A DNA stretch of 64,000 nucleotides. It comes from Streptomyces olindensis. GTDB lineage: Bacteria; Actinomycetota; Actinomycetes; Streptomycetales; Streptomycetaceae. The first letter of the stretch is position 1. Every line of letters starts with the position of its first letter. Positions 30,394 to 38,684 of this stretch are shown here, piece by piece. The position numbers and the translations under genes were made by a program. Location: assembly GCA_000696115.1 (NCBI GenBank), contig JJOH01000092.1, forward strand, positions 248,001 to 312,000, read 5' to 3'. Under the pieces are notes generated by a model. It made no database searches and was not told the DNA's origin. It worked only from the letters and a program-made list of their open reading frames with translations.

Positions 30394-30565
30394 GTGACCT
30401 CACACCCTTGTTGCTCTAGTCAGGTTGTTGCACAGACCTCGCAATTAAACAGTCAAGGAGGAGGGTCGCGCACCATCGCGGTGTGAAAAGCCCAGGTCGT
30501 CGGGTCGGCCGGGACCGGCGGGCGGCCGGATTCGACCTGCCCGCCGGTCCGTTGACGGCCCTGGC

Positions 30566-31006
30566 TCAGCTCTGCACCAGGGTGATCTCCTGCCCCGAGG
30601 TGGCGTGGAAGCTGGGCAGCGGCAGGCCGCTGGAGGTGCGCAGCTCCATGAGGGTGGCCTCGACGTGGGCGGCGCCGGGCGTGAGCGCGCCGGGCATGGG
30701 GCGGCCCGTGTTCACCCAGCGGTGCACCGCGCCGTCGCACACGGCACGGGTGCCGCCGATGCCGTAGCGGGTGGTGGAGACGCCCTGGCTCACGGAGGAG
30801 CTGACGAAGACGGGGCCGCTGGAGCCGACGCAGCGGTAGGTGCCGGACAGGGTGACGGTGCCGTCGGCGGCGATCCGGCCCACCGCGTCGACCGTCACGG
30901 ACTCGGAGGGGGCGAGGACGGACGCGGCGGCGGGCGTCGCCCCGGCGCCGGTCAGGAACAGCAGCGCGGCACCGGCCGCCGCGCCGAGAAGGGGACGTAC
31001 ACGCAT
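30566..31006 (-). CDS. secreted small protein, DUF6299-like
   Basis: Encodes 146 aa from the ATG at 31006, with GGGAGG upstream. A Sec signal peptide (RVRPLLGAAAGAALLF, cleavage near ATPAAAS) precedes a beta-rich domain of about 110 residues (VTVDAVGRIAADGTVTLSGT, then CVGSSGPVFVSSS). Two Cys (in YRCVG and AVCDGA) are probably disulfide-bonded. The pattern matches what I know as DUF6299, but the name is from memory. Function unknown. Confidence 0.78.
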   Translation of the reverse strand: MRVRPLLGAAAGAALLFLTGAGATPAAASVLAPSESVTVDAVGRIAADGTVTLSGTYRCVGSSGPVFVSSSVSQGVSTTRYGIGGTRAVCDGAVHRWVNTGRPMPGALTPGAAHVEATLMELRTSSGLPLPSFHATSGQEITLVQS

Positions 31007-31111
31007 GAGGGGAACCTCCCGGGAGGAGTGAAATGGCGTTTCCACTCGTACCGGCCCTCCGGGCCGCCGCCCGTGATCCTCACCCCTTCGGTGGCGAGTC
31101 CACCGCCCTCC

Positions 31112-31510
31112 TCACGGCAGCACGGCGAACCCGTCCAGTTCCACCAGCGCCTCCTCGTCCCACAGCCGGACCACCTGGACGACCGCCATGGCCGGGTAGT
31201 CGCGGCCGGCCAGTGAGCGCCATCGGCGGCCCAGTTCCCGGGCGTGGGCGCGGTACGCGGCGATGTCCGTGGCGTAGACGGTGACGCGGGCCAGGTCGGC
31301 CGGGGTGCCGCCGGCGGCCGTGAGGGCGGCCAGCAGGTTGGCGAGGGCCCGCTCGAACTGCTCGGGCAGGGTCCGCCCCACCACCTTGCCGTCGGCGTCG
31401 AGGGCGGTCTGTCCCGCCAGGAACACCACGCGGGAGCCGGAGACGACCACGGCGTGGGAGAAGCCGGCGGGCGGGGACAGGTCGGGCGGGTTGACGCGTT
31501 CGGGGGTCAC
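31112..31510 (-). CDS. RidA/YjgF-family imine hydrolase-like protein
   Basis: Encodes 132 aa from the GTG at 31510 overlapping the acyl-CoA dehydrogenase stop (GTGA). The RidA fold is recognisable: VVFLAGQTALDADGKVVG, FERALANLLAALTAAGG, and RVTVYATDIAAYRAHARELG, ending in the trimer-core strands. The Arg that binds the substrate carboxylate in RidA (in FPARSCVEV of E. coli) is replaced by Met (YPAMAVVQV). RidA speeds hydrolysis of enamines/imines to ketones plus ammonia. In this cluster it would suit an imine formed after ring reduction of an aminobenzoyl-CoA. Confidence 0.9.
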   Translation of the reverse strand: MTPERVNPPDLSPPAGFSHAVVVSGSRVVFLAGQTALDADGKVVGRTLPEQFERALANLLAALTAAGGTPADLARVTVYATDIAAYRAHARELGRRWRSLAGRDYPAMAVVQVVRLWDEEALVELDGFAVLP

Positions 31511-32634
31511 CGTGCCTCCTGCCGGGCGTACAACTCCTTGGCGATGATGCCGCGTTGGACCTCGCTGGCGCCCTCGTAGATGCGGGGGGCACGCACCTCG
31601 CGGTAGAGGTGCTCGAGCAGGTGGCCGCGGCGCAGCGCCCGGGCGCCGTGCAACTGGACGGCCGTGTCGACGACGTACTGGGCGGTCTCGGTGGCGAGCA
31701 GTTTCGCCATGGCGGAGCGCCGGGGGACGTCCGGTGCGCCCGCGTCGTACGCCGTGGCCGCCGCGTACACCATCAGGCGGGCCGCCTCCGTGCGCAGGGC
31801 CATCTCGGCGACCTGGTGGGAGACGGCCTGGAGGTCCCGCAGTGTGCCGCCGAAGGCGTCGCGGCGGGCGGTGTGGGCGAGGGTCGCGTCGAGGGCCGCC
31901 TGCGCCATGCCGACGGCGAAGGCGCCGACGCTGGGCCGGAACAGGGTGAGCGTCCCCATGGCGACCCGGAAGCCGCGGTCGACCTCGCCGAGCACGTCGT
32001 CGGCCGTCACCGGTACGCCGTCGAAGTCGAGTGCGCCGATGGGGTGCGGCGAGAGCATGTCGAGCCCGCGTCCGGTCAGTCCGGGGCGGTCGGCGGGCAG
32101 GAGGAACGCCGTGACCCCGCGGGCGCCGGCACCGGGGGTGGTGCGCGCGAAGACGGTGTAGAAGTCCGCCTCGGGGGCGTTGGAGATCCAGCACTTCTCG
32201 CCGGAGAGGCGCCAGCGGGCGGGGCCGTCGGGGTGGGCGGTCAGTTCCAGCGCCGCCGCGTCCGAGCCCGCCCCGGGCTCGCTCAGGGCGAAGGCCGCGA
32301 CGGCCGTGCCGTCGGCCACCCCCGGGAGCCAGCGGGCCCGTTGGGCCTCGGTGCCGTGCGTGTGGACCGGGTGGGCGCCGAGGCCCTGGAGGGCGAGGGC
32401 CGTCTCGGCCTCCGTGCAGCCGTACGCGAGGGACTCGCGCATCAGGCACAGGTCCAGCGCACCCGAGGTGAACAGGCGTGCGAGCAGCCCCAGTCGGCCG
32501 AGTTCGGCGACCAGGGCCCGGTTCACCCGCCCGGACTCGCCCTTCTCGGCCAACGGGCGCAACCGCTCCGCGGCCAGCGTGCGCAGCTCGGCGCACCAGG
32601 CGAGTTGTGCCGGTTCGAGCGAGAATGCGGTCAT
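31507..32634 (-). CDS. acyl-CoA dehydrogenase
   Basis: Encodes 375 aa from the ATG at 32634; the frame is open farther upstream. ACAD features: FALSEPGAGSDAAAL (FAD-binding), KCWISNAPEADFYTVFART, and at the end DTAVQLHGARALRR followed by PRIYEGASEVQRGIIAKEL, whose Glu in YEGAS is the usual catalytic base. FAD-dependent alpha,beta-dehydrogenation of an acyl-CoA is expected. In the 2-aminobenzoate pathway it would act on the reduced ring-CoA intermediate. It is coupled to the RidA gene and divergent from the CoA ligase. Confidence 0.9.
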   Translation of the reverse strand: MTAFSLEPAQLAWCAELRTLAAERLRPLAEKGESGRVNRALVAELGRLGLLARLFTSGALDLCLMRESLAYGCTEAETALALQGLGAHPVHTHGTEAQRARWLPGVADGTAVAAFALSEPGAGSDAAALELTAHPDGPARWRLSGEKCWISNAPEADFYTVFARTTPGAGARGVTAFLLPADRPGLTGRGLDMLSPHPIGALDFDGVPVTADDVLGEVDRGFRVAMGTLTLFRPSVGAFAVGMAQAALDATLAHTARRDAFGGTLRDLQAVSHQVAEMALRTEAARLMVYAAATAYDAGAPDVPRRSAMAKLLATETAQYVVDTAVQLHGARALRRGHLLEHLYREVRAPRIYEGASEVQRGIIAKELYARQEAR

Positions 32635-32684
32635 CGCCGGTCCCTTCTCCGCCGCCCTGCTTCCGGCCGGGCACTCCGAGGATA

Positions 32685-32722
32685 TCGCGGACCGTTGACT
32701 GTCGTCATCAACACGATACGCT
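32685..32722. promoter_or_regulatory. divergent promoter/operator of the aryl-CoA cluster
   Basis: TTGACT at 32695-32700 and TACGCT at 32717-32722, 16 bases apart, make a plausible promoter for the CoA ligase. GTTGA-N9-TCAAC is an inverted repeat within it (32694-32712). TGACTGTCGTCAT at 32696-32708 recurs exactly at 38698-38710, upstream of the enoyl-CoA hydratase. It may be a site for the PaaX-type repressor encoded at 34374. Confidence 0.5.
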
Positions 32723-32759
32723 CCAGGGGCGAGCCCACCACGCCAAGGGGGCGAACCGT

Positions 32760-34358
32760 ATGAATCCAGGGGGCACGGCCCACGTCGACACCTTCGCCCG
32801 CGACCAGCTGCCACCTCCGGCCCAATGGCCCGAGCTCCGTTTCGACCTGCCGGAGCTGCGCTACCCCGAACGGCTCAACTGCGCCGCCGAACTGCTCGGC
32901 GGCCCGCCCGACGACCGCCCGGCGTTCCTCACCCCCGCCGGCGAGCCGTGGACGTACGGCGACCTGCGCGCCCGGGTGGACCGCGTCGCGCACCTGCTCA
33001 CCGGCGAACTCGGCGTCGTCCCCGGCAACCGGGTGCTGCTGCGCGGCCCCACCACACCGTGGCTCGCGGCCTGCTGGCTGGCCGTGCTGAAGGCGGGCGC
33101 CGTCGCGGTCACCGTGCTCGCCCAGCAGCGTCCGCACGAGCTGAGCACCATGTGCGAGATCGCCCGGGTGCGGCACGCGCTGTGCGACATCCGCGCCGTC
33201 GACGACCTCGCCAAGGCCGAGATCCCGGACCTGCGGATCACGACCTACGGCGGGGACGCGCCGGACGACCTCCTCAACCGCCCGGCACCCCGGGCCCCGT
33301 TCGAGGCCGTCGCGACCGCGGCCGACGACGTGGCCCTGATCGCCTTCACCTCCGGCACCACCGGCCGGCCCAAGGGCTGCATGCACTTCCACCGGGACGT
33401 CCTCGCCATCGCCGACACCTTCTCCCGGCACGTCCTGCGGCCCCGCGCCGACGACGTCTTCACGGGCAGCCCCCCGCTCGGCTTCACCTTCGGCCTCGGC
33501 GGGCTGGTCGTCTTCCCGCTGCGCGCCGGGGCGAGCGCGCTGCTGCTGGAGCAGGCGGGACCGCGACAGCTGCTGCCGGCCATCGCCCGGCACCGGGTCT
33601 CCGTGCTGTTCACCGCCCCCACCGCCTACCGCGCGATGCTCGACGACCTCGACGGCCACGACGTCTCGTCCCTGCGGCGCTGCGTCTCGGCCGGGGAGAA
33701 CCTGCCCGCGGCCACCTGGCAGGCCTGGCACGAGCGCACGGGCCTGCGCGTCATCAACGGCATCGGCGCCACCGAGCTGCTGCACATCTTCATCTCCGCC
33801 GCGGACGACCGGATCAGGCCCGGGACGACGGGCGTGCCCGTACCGGGCTGGCAGGCGCGCGTGCAGGACGAGGACGGCGAGCCCGTGCCCGACGGACAGC
33901 CGGGACTGCTGGCGGTGCGCGGACCGGTCGGCTGCCGCTACCTCGCCGACCCGCGGCAGCGGGAGTACGTGCGGGGCGGCTGGAACATCACCGGCGACAC
34001 CTACGTCCGCGAACCCGACGGCTACTTCCGCTACGTCGCCCGCGCCGACGACATGATCATCTCGGCCGGGTACAACATCGCGGGCCCCGAGGTCGAGGAC
34101 GCGCTGCTGCGTCACCCGGACGTGGTGGAAGCGGCGGTCGTCGGGCAGCCCGACGAGGCACGCGGCCAGCTCGTGGTCGCCTTCGCCGTCCTGAAGGAGG
34201 GCGCCGAACGGGACGCCGGGGCGCTGCGCGCCTTCGTCAAGACGGAACTCGCGCCGTACAAGTGCCCCCGCGAGATCGTCTTCCTCGACGCGCTGCCGCG
34301 CACGGCCACCGGCAAGCTCCAGCGGTTCCGACTCCGCACCGCGGGCGGCCGGGACTGA
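32760..34358 (+). CDS. aryl-acid--CoA ligase (2-aminobenzoate/benzoate-CoA ligase family)
   Basis: Encodes 532 aa from the ATG at 32760. ANL motifs: IAFTSGTTGRPKGCMHFHRD, NGIGATELLHIFISA, GYFRYVARADDMIISAGYNI and catalytic Lys in RTATGKLQRF. The conserved ATELLHIF block and overall length match the benzoate/2-aminobenzoate-CoA ligase group rather than fatty-acid ligases. It activates an aryl acid to its CoA thioester, the entry step of the cluster. The preference for anthranilate is inferred from the fused monooxygenase at 35467. It is followed after 15 bp by paaX-type regulator. Confidence 0.88.
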   Translation: MNPGGTAHVDTFARDQLPPPAQWPELRFDLPELRYPERLNCAAELLGGPPDDRPAFLTPAGEPWTYGDLRARVDRVAHLLTGELGVVPGNRVLLRGPTTPWLAACWLAVLKAGAVAVTVLAQQRPHELSTMCEIARVRHALCDIRAVDDLAKAEIPDLRITTYGGDAPDDLLNRPAPRAPFEAVATAADDVALIAFTSGTTGRPKGCMHFHRDVLAIADTFSRHVLRPRADDVFTGSPPLGFTFGLGGLVVFPLRAGASALLLEQAGPRQLLPAIARHRVSVLFTAPTAYRAMLDDLDGHDVSSLRRCVSAGENLPAATWQAWHERTGLRVINGIGATELLHIFISAADDRIRPGTTGVPVPGWQARVQDEDGEPVPDGQPGLLAVRGPVGCRYLADPRQREYVRGGWNITGDTYVREPDGYFRYVARADDMIISAGYNIAGPEVEDALLRHPDVVEAAVVGQPDEARGQLVVAFAVLKEGAERDAGALRAFVKTELAPYKCPREIVFLDALPRTATGKLQRFRLRTAGGRD

Positions 34359-34373
34359 TCCGCACGACCTAAG

Positions 34374-35186
34374 ATGATCAACGTGTCCGACCAGCATGCA
34401 CCACGGTCTCTCATCGTCACGCTCTACGGCGCGTACGGTCGCTTCGTGCCGGGCCCCGTGCCCGTCGCCGAACTGATCCGGCTGCTGGCCGCGGTCGGCG
34501 TGGACGCCCCGTCCGTACGCTCCTCCGTGTCACGGCTCAAGAGACGCGGACTGCTCGTGCCCGCCCGCACCGCGCAGGGGGCGGCCGGGTACGCGCTGTC
34601 CCCGGACGCCCGCCAGTTGCTCGACGACGGCGACCGGCGCATCTACGCCACCGCACCGCCCGAGGACGAGGGCTGGGTGCTCGCGGTGTTCTCCGTGCCG
34701 GAGTCGGAGCGGCAGAAGCGGCACGTGCTGCGCTCCCGGCTGGCCGGCCTCGGCTTCGGCACGGCCGCCCCGGGCGTGTGGATCGCGCCCGCACGGCTGT
34801 ACGAGGAGACCCGGCACACGCTCCAGCGGCTGCGGCTCGACACGTACGTCGACTTCTTCCGCGGCGACCACCTCGGCTTCGCGCCGACCGCGGAGGCCGT
34901 CGCCCGCTGGTGGGACCTGGCCGCCATCGCCAAGGAGCACGAGGCGTTCCTCGACCGCCACGAACGCGTCCTGCACGACTGGGAGAAGCGGGACGACACC
35001 CCGCCCGAGGAGGCCTACCGCGACTACCTCCTCGCCCTGGACTCCTGGCGCCACCTTCCCTACACCGACCCCGGCCTCCCCTCCGAGCTGCTCCCCGGGG
35101 ACTGGCCGGGGGCCCGCTCGTCGGCGGTGTTCCGGGGGCTGCACGAGCGGCTGCGGGAGGCGGGGGCCCGGTTCGTGGGGTTGTGA
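34374..35186 (+). CDS. PaaX-family transcriptional regulator
   Basis: Encodes 270 aa. The N-terminal winged helix (LIVTLYGAYGRFVPGPVPVA, then VGVDAPSVRSSVSRLKRRG) is followed by the PaaX central domain (WVLAVFSVPESERQKRHVLR, GFGTAAPGVWIAPA) and a C-terminal domain (YRDYLLALDSWRHLPYTDPG, then LPSELLPGDWPG). PaaX proteins repress phenylacetate or other aryl-acid genes and are released by the aryl-CoA product. Here the likely ligand is the CoA ester made by the neighbouring ligase, with which it shares a transcript. Start could also be the GTG at 34383. Confidence 0.93.
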   Translation: MINVSDQHAPRSLIVTLYGAYGRFVPGPVPVAELIRLLAAVGVDAPSVRSSVSRLKRRGLLVPARTAQGAAGYALSPDARQLLDDGDRRIYATAPPEDEGWVLAVFSVPESERQKRHVLRSRLAGLGFGTAAPGVWIAPARLYEETRHTLQRLRLDTYVDFFRGDHLGFAPTAEAVARWWDLAAIAKEHEAFLDRHERVLHDWEKRDDTPPEEAYRDYLLALDSWRHLPYTDPGLPSELLPGDWPGARSSAVFRGLHERLREAGARFVGL

Positions 35187-35230
35187 CACCGCCCCCGGCG
35201 TTCCCACGACGAGGAGCGTCCCGTCGGGTG

Positions 35231-35341
35231 CTACTCCCAGGGACTGGGGTCCTCGGCCACGGGGCGCGGCGAAGCCGGTGCCGTGGTCTCGACCCGCAGC
35301 AACGAGCCGTCGTCGAGTCTGATGCTGGTGATGGCCGTCAT
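35231..35341 (-). CDS. candidate 36-residue ORF
   Basis: ATG at 35341 to TAG at 35231: starts MTAITSIRLDDGSLLRVE and ends VAEDPSPWE. The opening resembles the first two strands of small 'trypsin-co-occurring' (Trypco1, CU044_2847-like) domains, which begin with an I/V-R-L-DG-x-V-x-VE pattern. The ribosome-binding site is weak (GGGACAGG, distant). It lies alone in the 280-bp gap between the paaX-type gene and the fused monooxygenase. It may be a real small protein, a remnant of a longer one, or chance. Confidence 0.35.
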   Translation of the reverse strand: MTAITSIRLDDGSLLRVETTAPASPRPVAEDPSPWE

Positions 35342-35466
35342 CGGTGGCTGCCTGTCCCTTGCCGCCGTAGTGAGCGGATGACGACAGAGCGTAGTGACCC
35401 GGTGGCGGCGCCACGTGGGTAACCCCCGCCTTTCACCCCGCGGTTCGGCGCGGACCCGCCGTCACC

Positions 35467-37806
35467 TCACAGGCTCAGCCGCGGCTTCGGGGCGTCCGTG
35501 CGGCCCGTCCGGGGGCGGCGGCTGCCCGCGCGGTACGGGGCCGGCCAGGTCGCGCCCGGGCCCCTGTAGCCCTGTTCGGCCGCCGCGTGCAGGGTCCAGT
35601 GCGGGTCGTAGAGGTGCGGGCGGGCCAGGGCGCACAGGTCCGTTCGGCCCGCGAGGATCAGGGAGTTGACGTCGTCCCAGGAGGAGATGGCGCCGACCGC
35701 GATCACGGGGACGCCGGTGCTGTGGCGGATGCGGTCCGCGAACGGCGTCTGGTAGGAGCGGCCGTACTCGGGCCGCTCGTCCGCCACGACCTGCCCGGTG
35801 GAGACGTCGATGGCGTCGGCGCCGTGCGCGGCGAAGGCCCGGGCGATCTCCACGGCGTCCTCGGTGGTGGTCCCGCCCTCGGCCCAGTCGGTGGCGGAGA
35901 TCCGGACCGTCATGGGCCGCTCCCCCGGCCAGACGTTCCGTACGGCGTCGAAGACCTCCAGCGGGAAGCGGAGCCGCTTCTCCAGGGTGCCGCCGTAGGC
36001 GTCGGTGCGCCGGTTGGTCAGCGGGGAGAGGAAGCCGGAGAGCAGGTAGCCGTGGGCGCAGTGCAGTTCCAGCAGGTCGAACCCGGCCCGGGCGGCACGG
36101 CAGGCAGCGGCGGCGAACTGCTCGCGCAGATCGGTGAGCTGGGCGCGGGAGAGTTCACGCGGCGTCTGGCCGGACGGCTTGTACGGCAGCGGCGACGCGG
36201 CCACGAGCGGCCAGTTGCCCTCCGGGAGCGGCTCGTCCATGCCCTCCCACATCAGTTTCGTCGACCCCTTGCGGCCGCTGTGGCCGAGTTGCACGCCGAT
36301 CGCCGTGCCGGGGGCCTGCGCGCGCACGAAGTTCGTGATCCGCTTCCAGGCCTCCGCCTGCCGTCCGGACCAGAGGCCGGCGCAGCCGGGCGTGATCCGG
36401 CCCTCCTCGCTGACGCACACCATCTCCGTCATCACCAGCCCGGCCCCGCCGAGTGCCCGGGCGCCGAGGTGGACGAGGTGGAAGTCGCCGGGGACGCCGT
36501 CGACCGCCGAGTACATGTCCATGGGTGAGACGACGACCCGGTTGCGCAGGGTCAGGCCGCGCAGCCGGAACGGGGTGAACATGGGGGGTGTGCCGGGCGG
36601 GCAGCCGAACTCGCGCTCCACCTCCTCCGTGAACCGGGCGTCGCGCAGGCGGAGGTTGTCGTGGGTGACGCGGCGGCTGCGGGTGAGCAGGTTGAAGGCG
36701 AACTGGCGGGGCGGCTGGTCCAGGTAGAGGGCGAGGTTCTCGAACCACTCCAGGCTGGCGCGTGCCGCGCGCTGCGTGGAGGCGACGACGGGCCGCCGCT
36801 CCGCCTCGTACGCGGCCAGGGCATCCGGCAGGGAGTCCTGCTCCTCCAGGCAGGCCGCCAGGGCCAGGGCGTCCTCGACGGCGAGCTTGGTGCCGGAGCC
36901 GATGGAGAAGTGGGCGGTGTGGGCGGCGTCGCCGAGGAGGACGACGTTGCCGTGCGACCAGCACTCGTTGACGACCGTGCGGAAGGTCGTCCAGGTGGAG
37001 TTGTTCGACGTCAGGGGGCGGCCCTGGAGTGCCTCGGTGAAGATCTTGGCGCAGCGTTCGATCGATTCCGCCTCGTCGAGCTCGTCGAAGCCGGCCGCGC
37101 GCCAGACCTCTTCGCGCATCTCGATGATCACCGTCGACGCGTCGGGGGCGTAGGGGTAGCCGTGGAGCTGCATCACGCCGTGTTCGGTCTCGGCGATCTC
37201 GAAGCGGAAGGAGTCGAAGGGGAAGTCGGCGGCGAGCCAGATGTAGCGGCAGCGGTGTGCCGTGACCCGCGGGCGGAAGACGTCCGCGTAGGTCTCGCGG
37301 GTCGTGCTGTGGACGCCGTCCGCGGCGATGACCAGGTCGTGGGTCCGCGGGAGGTCCTTCGGGGCCTCGGTGTGGAAGCGGAGGTCCACGCCGAGTTCGC
37401 GGCAGCGGTCGTGGAGGATCTCCAGCAGGCGGTGGCGGCCGAGCGCGGCGAAGCCGTGGCCGCCGGAAGTGTGGCGGACGCCGCGGTGGACGATGTCGAT
37501 GTCGTCCCAGCGGACGAAGTCCCGCTGGAGGGCCTGGTAGACCGTGGGGTCGGCGTGCTCTATGCCGCCGAGGGTCTCGTCGGAGAGGACCACGCCGAAG
37601 CCGAAGGTGTCGTCGGGGGCGTTGCGTTCCCAGACGGTGATGTCGCGTCGTGGATCAAGGTGCTTGAGGAGGGCGGCGGCGTAGAGGCCGCCGGGGCCGC
37701 CGCCGATGACCGCGACGCGCAGGGGGTGGCCGGGACGGGTGTGCGGGTGCGGGTGGTGTGCGGTTGCTCGCGCAGTTCCCCGCGCCCCTGAGGGTGTTGC
37801 CGTCAC
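35467..37806 (-). CDS. anthraniloyl-CoA monooxygenase-type fusion (FAD hydroxylase + old yellow enzyme)
   Basis: Encodes 779 aa from the GTG at 37806, which overlaps the enoyl-CoA hydratase stop and has GGAG upstream. The N-terminal half is a class-A flavin hydroxylase (VAVIGGGPGGLYAAALLKHL; DLVIAADGVHSTTRETYAD; VVLLGDAAHTAHFSIGSG), related to salicylyl-CoA 5-hydroxylase. From about residue 400 it is an NADH:flavin oxidoreductase of old-yellow-enzyme type (FRLRGLTLRNRVVVSPMDMY; ELHCAHGYLLSGFLSPLTNR). This exact fusion is known as 2-aminobenzoyl-CoA monooxygenase/reductase, which hydroxylates and then reduces the ring. Databases often name it bifunctional salicylyl-CoA 5-hydroxylase/oxidoreductase. 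The first ~25 residues are encoded by a dispersed repeat and a Pro/His-rich stretch. Confidence 0.9.
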   Translation of the reverse strand: MTATPSGARGTARATAHHPHPHTRPGHPLRVAVIGGGPGGLYAAALLKHLDPRRDITVWERNAPDDTFGFGVVLSDETLGGIEHADPTVYQALQRDFVRWDDIDIVHRGVRHTSGGHGFAALGRHRLLEILHDRCRELGVDLRFHTEAPKDLPRTHDLVIAADGVHSTTRETYADVFRPRVTAHRCRYIWLAADFPFDSFRFEIAETEHGVMQLHGYPYAPDASTVIIEMREEVWRAAGFDELDEAESIERCAKIFTEALQGRPLTSNNSTWTTFRTVVNECWSHGNVVLLGDAAHTAHFSIGSGTKLAVEDALALAACLEEQDSLPDALAAYEAERRPVVASTQRAARASLEWFENLALYLDQPPRQFAFNLLTRSRRVTHDNLRLRDARFTEEVEREFGCPPGTPPMFTPFRLRGLTLRNRVVVSPMDMYSAVDGVPGDFHLVHLGARALGGAGLVMTEMVCVSEEGRITPGCAGLWSGRQAEAWKRITNFVRAQAPGTAIGVQLGHSGRKGSTKLMWEGMDEPLPEGNWPLVAASPLPYKPSGQTPRELSRAQLTDLREQFAAAACRAARAGFDLLELHCAHGYLLSGFLSPLTNRRTDAYGGTLEKRLRFPLEVFDAVRNVWPGERPMTVRISATDWAEGGTTTEDAVEIARAFAAHGADAIDVSTGQVVADERPEYGRSYQTPFADRIRHSTGVPVIAVGAISSWDDVNSLILAGRTDLCALARPHLYDPHWTLHAAAEQGYRGPGATWPAPYRAGSRRPRTGRTDAPKPRLSL
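37762..37793 (-). repeat. dispersed Streptomyces element inside the monooxygenase N-terminus
   Basis: On the minus strand it reads CAGGGGCGCGGGGAACTGCG then CGAGCAACCG. It is the same family as the left arm at 14653 (AGGGGCGCGGGG..., later GCGCGAACAACC). Usually intergenic, here it is translated as codons 5-15 of the monooxygenase. Confidence 0.65.
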
Positions 37807-38630
37807 CGTCCGCTCCATTTGGGAGGGCGCTTCTCCGTGAACGCCGCGTGGAATTCGGCGTAGTCCTCTCCGGTCATGAGGAGGGCCTGGGTCGAGGCGT
37901 CGAGTTCGATCGAGGCCGCCAGGGGCATGTCCAGCTCGGACGTCAGGAGAGCCTTGGTCTGGGCGTGGGCCAGGGCCGGGCCCCCCGCCAGGCGGTGGGC
38001 CAGTTGCCGCGCGGTCTCGTCCGCCCGGCCTTCCTCCGTCAGGTCGCTGATCAGGCCGATGCGCTCGGCCTCGGGGGCGCGGACCGGGTCGCCCAGCATC
38101 AGCAGGCGGGTCGCGTGGCCGAGGCCGACGACCCGGGGCAGCAGGTAGGCCGCGCCCATGTCGCCGCCGGAGAGGCCGACGCGGGTGAAGAGGAAGGCGA
38201 AGCGGGTGGTGGGGTCGGCGACGCGGAAGTCTGCGGCCAGGGCGAGGACCGCTCCGGCGCCCGCCGCCACGCCGTGCAGCGAGGCGATCACCGGGAACGG
38301 GCACTCGCGGATCGCGCGGACCACCTGGCCGGTCATCCGGTTGAAGTCGAGGAGCTGGGCGGTGTCCATGGCGAGCGTGGCGCCGATGATCTCGTCGACG
38401 TCGCCGCCGGAGCAGAAGCCGCGTCCCTCGCCGGCCAGCACCAGGGCCCGTACGGACCGCTCGCGGGACAGCTCGGCGAGCAGGTCGCGCAGGTCGGCGT
38501 AGGCGCCGAAGGTGAGCGCGTTGAGCTTGGCGGGGCGGGCCAGGGTGACGGTCGCGACGCCGTCGGCGAGGTCGACGCGCAGATGCTCCCAGCCGGGGGT
38601 ACGGGCGGCGGAGCCGGTGAAGGGACTCAT
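37803..38630 (-). CDS. enoyl-CoA hydratase/isomerase family protein
   Basis: Encodes 275 aa. Crotonase fold: VATVTLARPAKLNALTFGAY, oxyanion-hole segments GEGRGFCSGGDVDEI and ASLHGVAAGAGAVLALAADF, and FTRVGLSGGDMGAAYLLPRV. At the first catalytic Glu position there is Gly (GLSGGD), while the Asp-x-Gly of the second site is kept. It may therefore be an isomerase, hydrolase or ring-opening enzyme rather than a classical hydratase. In the aryl-CoA cluster it would process the non-aromatic ring product. First gene of a two-gene operon with the fused monooxygenase. Confidence 0.9.
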   Translation of the reverse strand: MSPFTGSAARTPGWEHLRVDLADGVATVTLARPAKLNALTFGAYADLRDLLAELSRERSVRALVLAGEGRGFCSGGDVDEIIGATLAMDTAQLLDFNRMTGQVVRAIRECPFPVIASLHGVAAGAGAVLALAADFRVADPTTRFAFLFTRVGLSGGDMGAAYLLPRVVGLGHATRLLMLGDPVRAPEAERIGLISDLTEEGRADETARQLAHRLAGGPALAHAQTKALLTSELDMPLAASIELDASTQALLMTGEDYAEFHAAFTEKRPPKWSGR

Positions 38631-38684
38631 GACGGGCGGCCTCCTCGGGCGGGCACGGCCTCACTGAGCTCTACCCCACGAAGC

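Noticed and set aside
30394..30565. Integrase attachment site suggested by AT-rich patch
   Set aside because: No tRNA, direct repeat or integrase nearby; more likely the promoter of the binding-protein operon.
37807..38664. Extension of the fused monooxygenase to 1065 residues
   Set aside because: The extra part is an out-of-frame reading of the enoyl-CoA hydratase; the GTG at 37806 overlaps that gene's stop.
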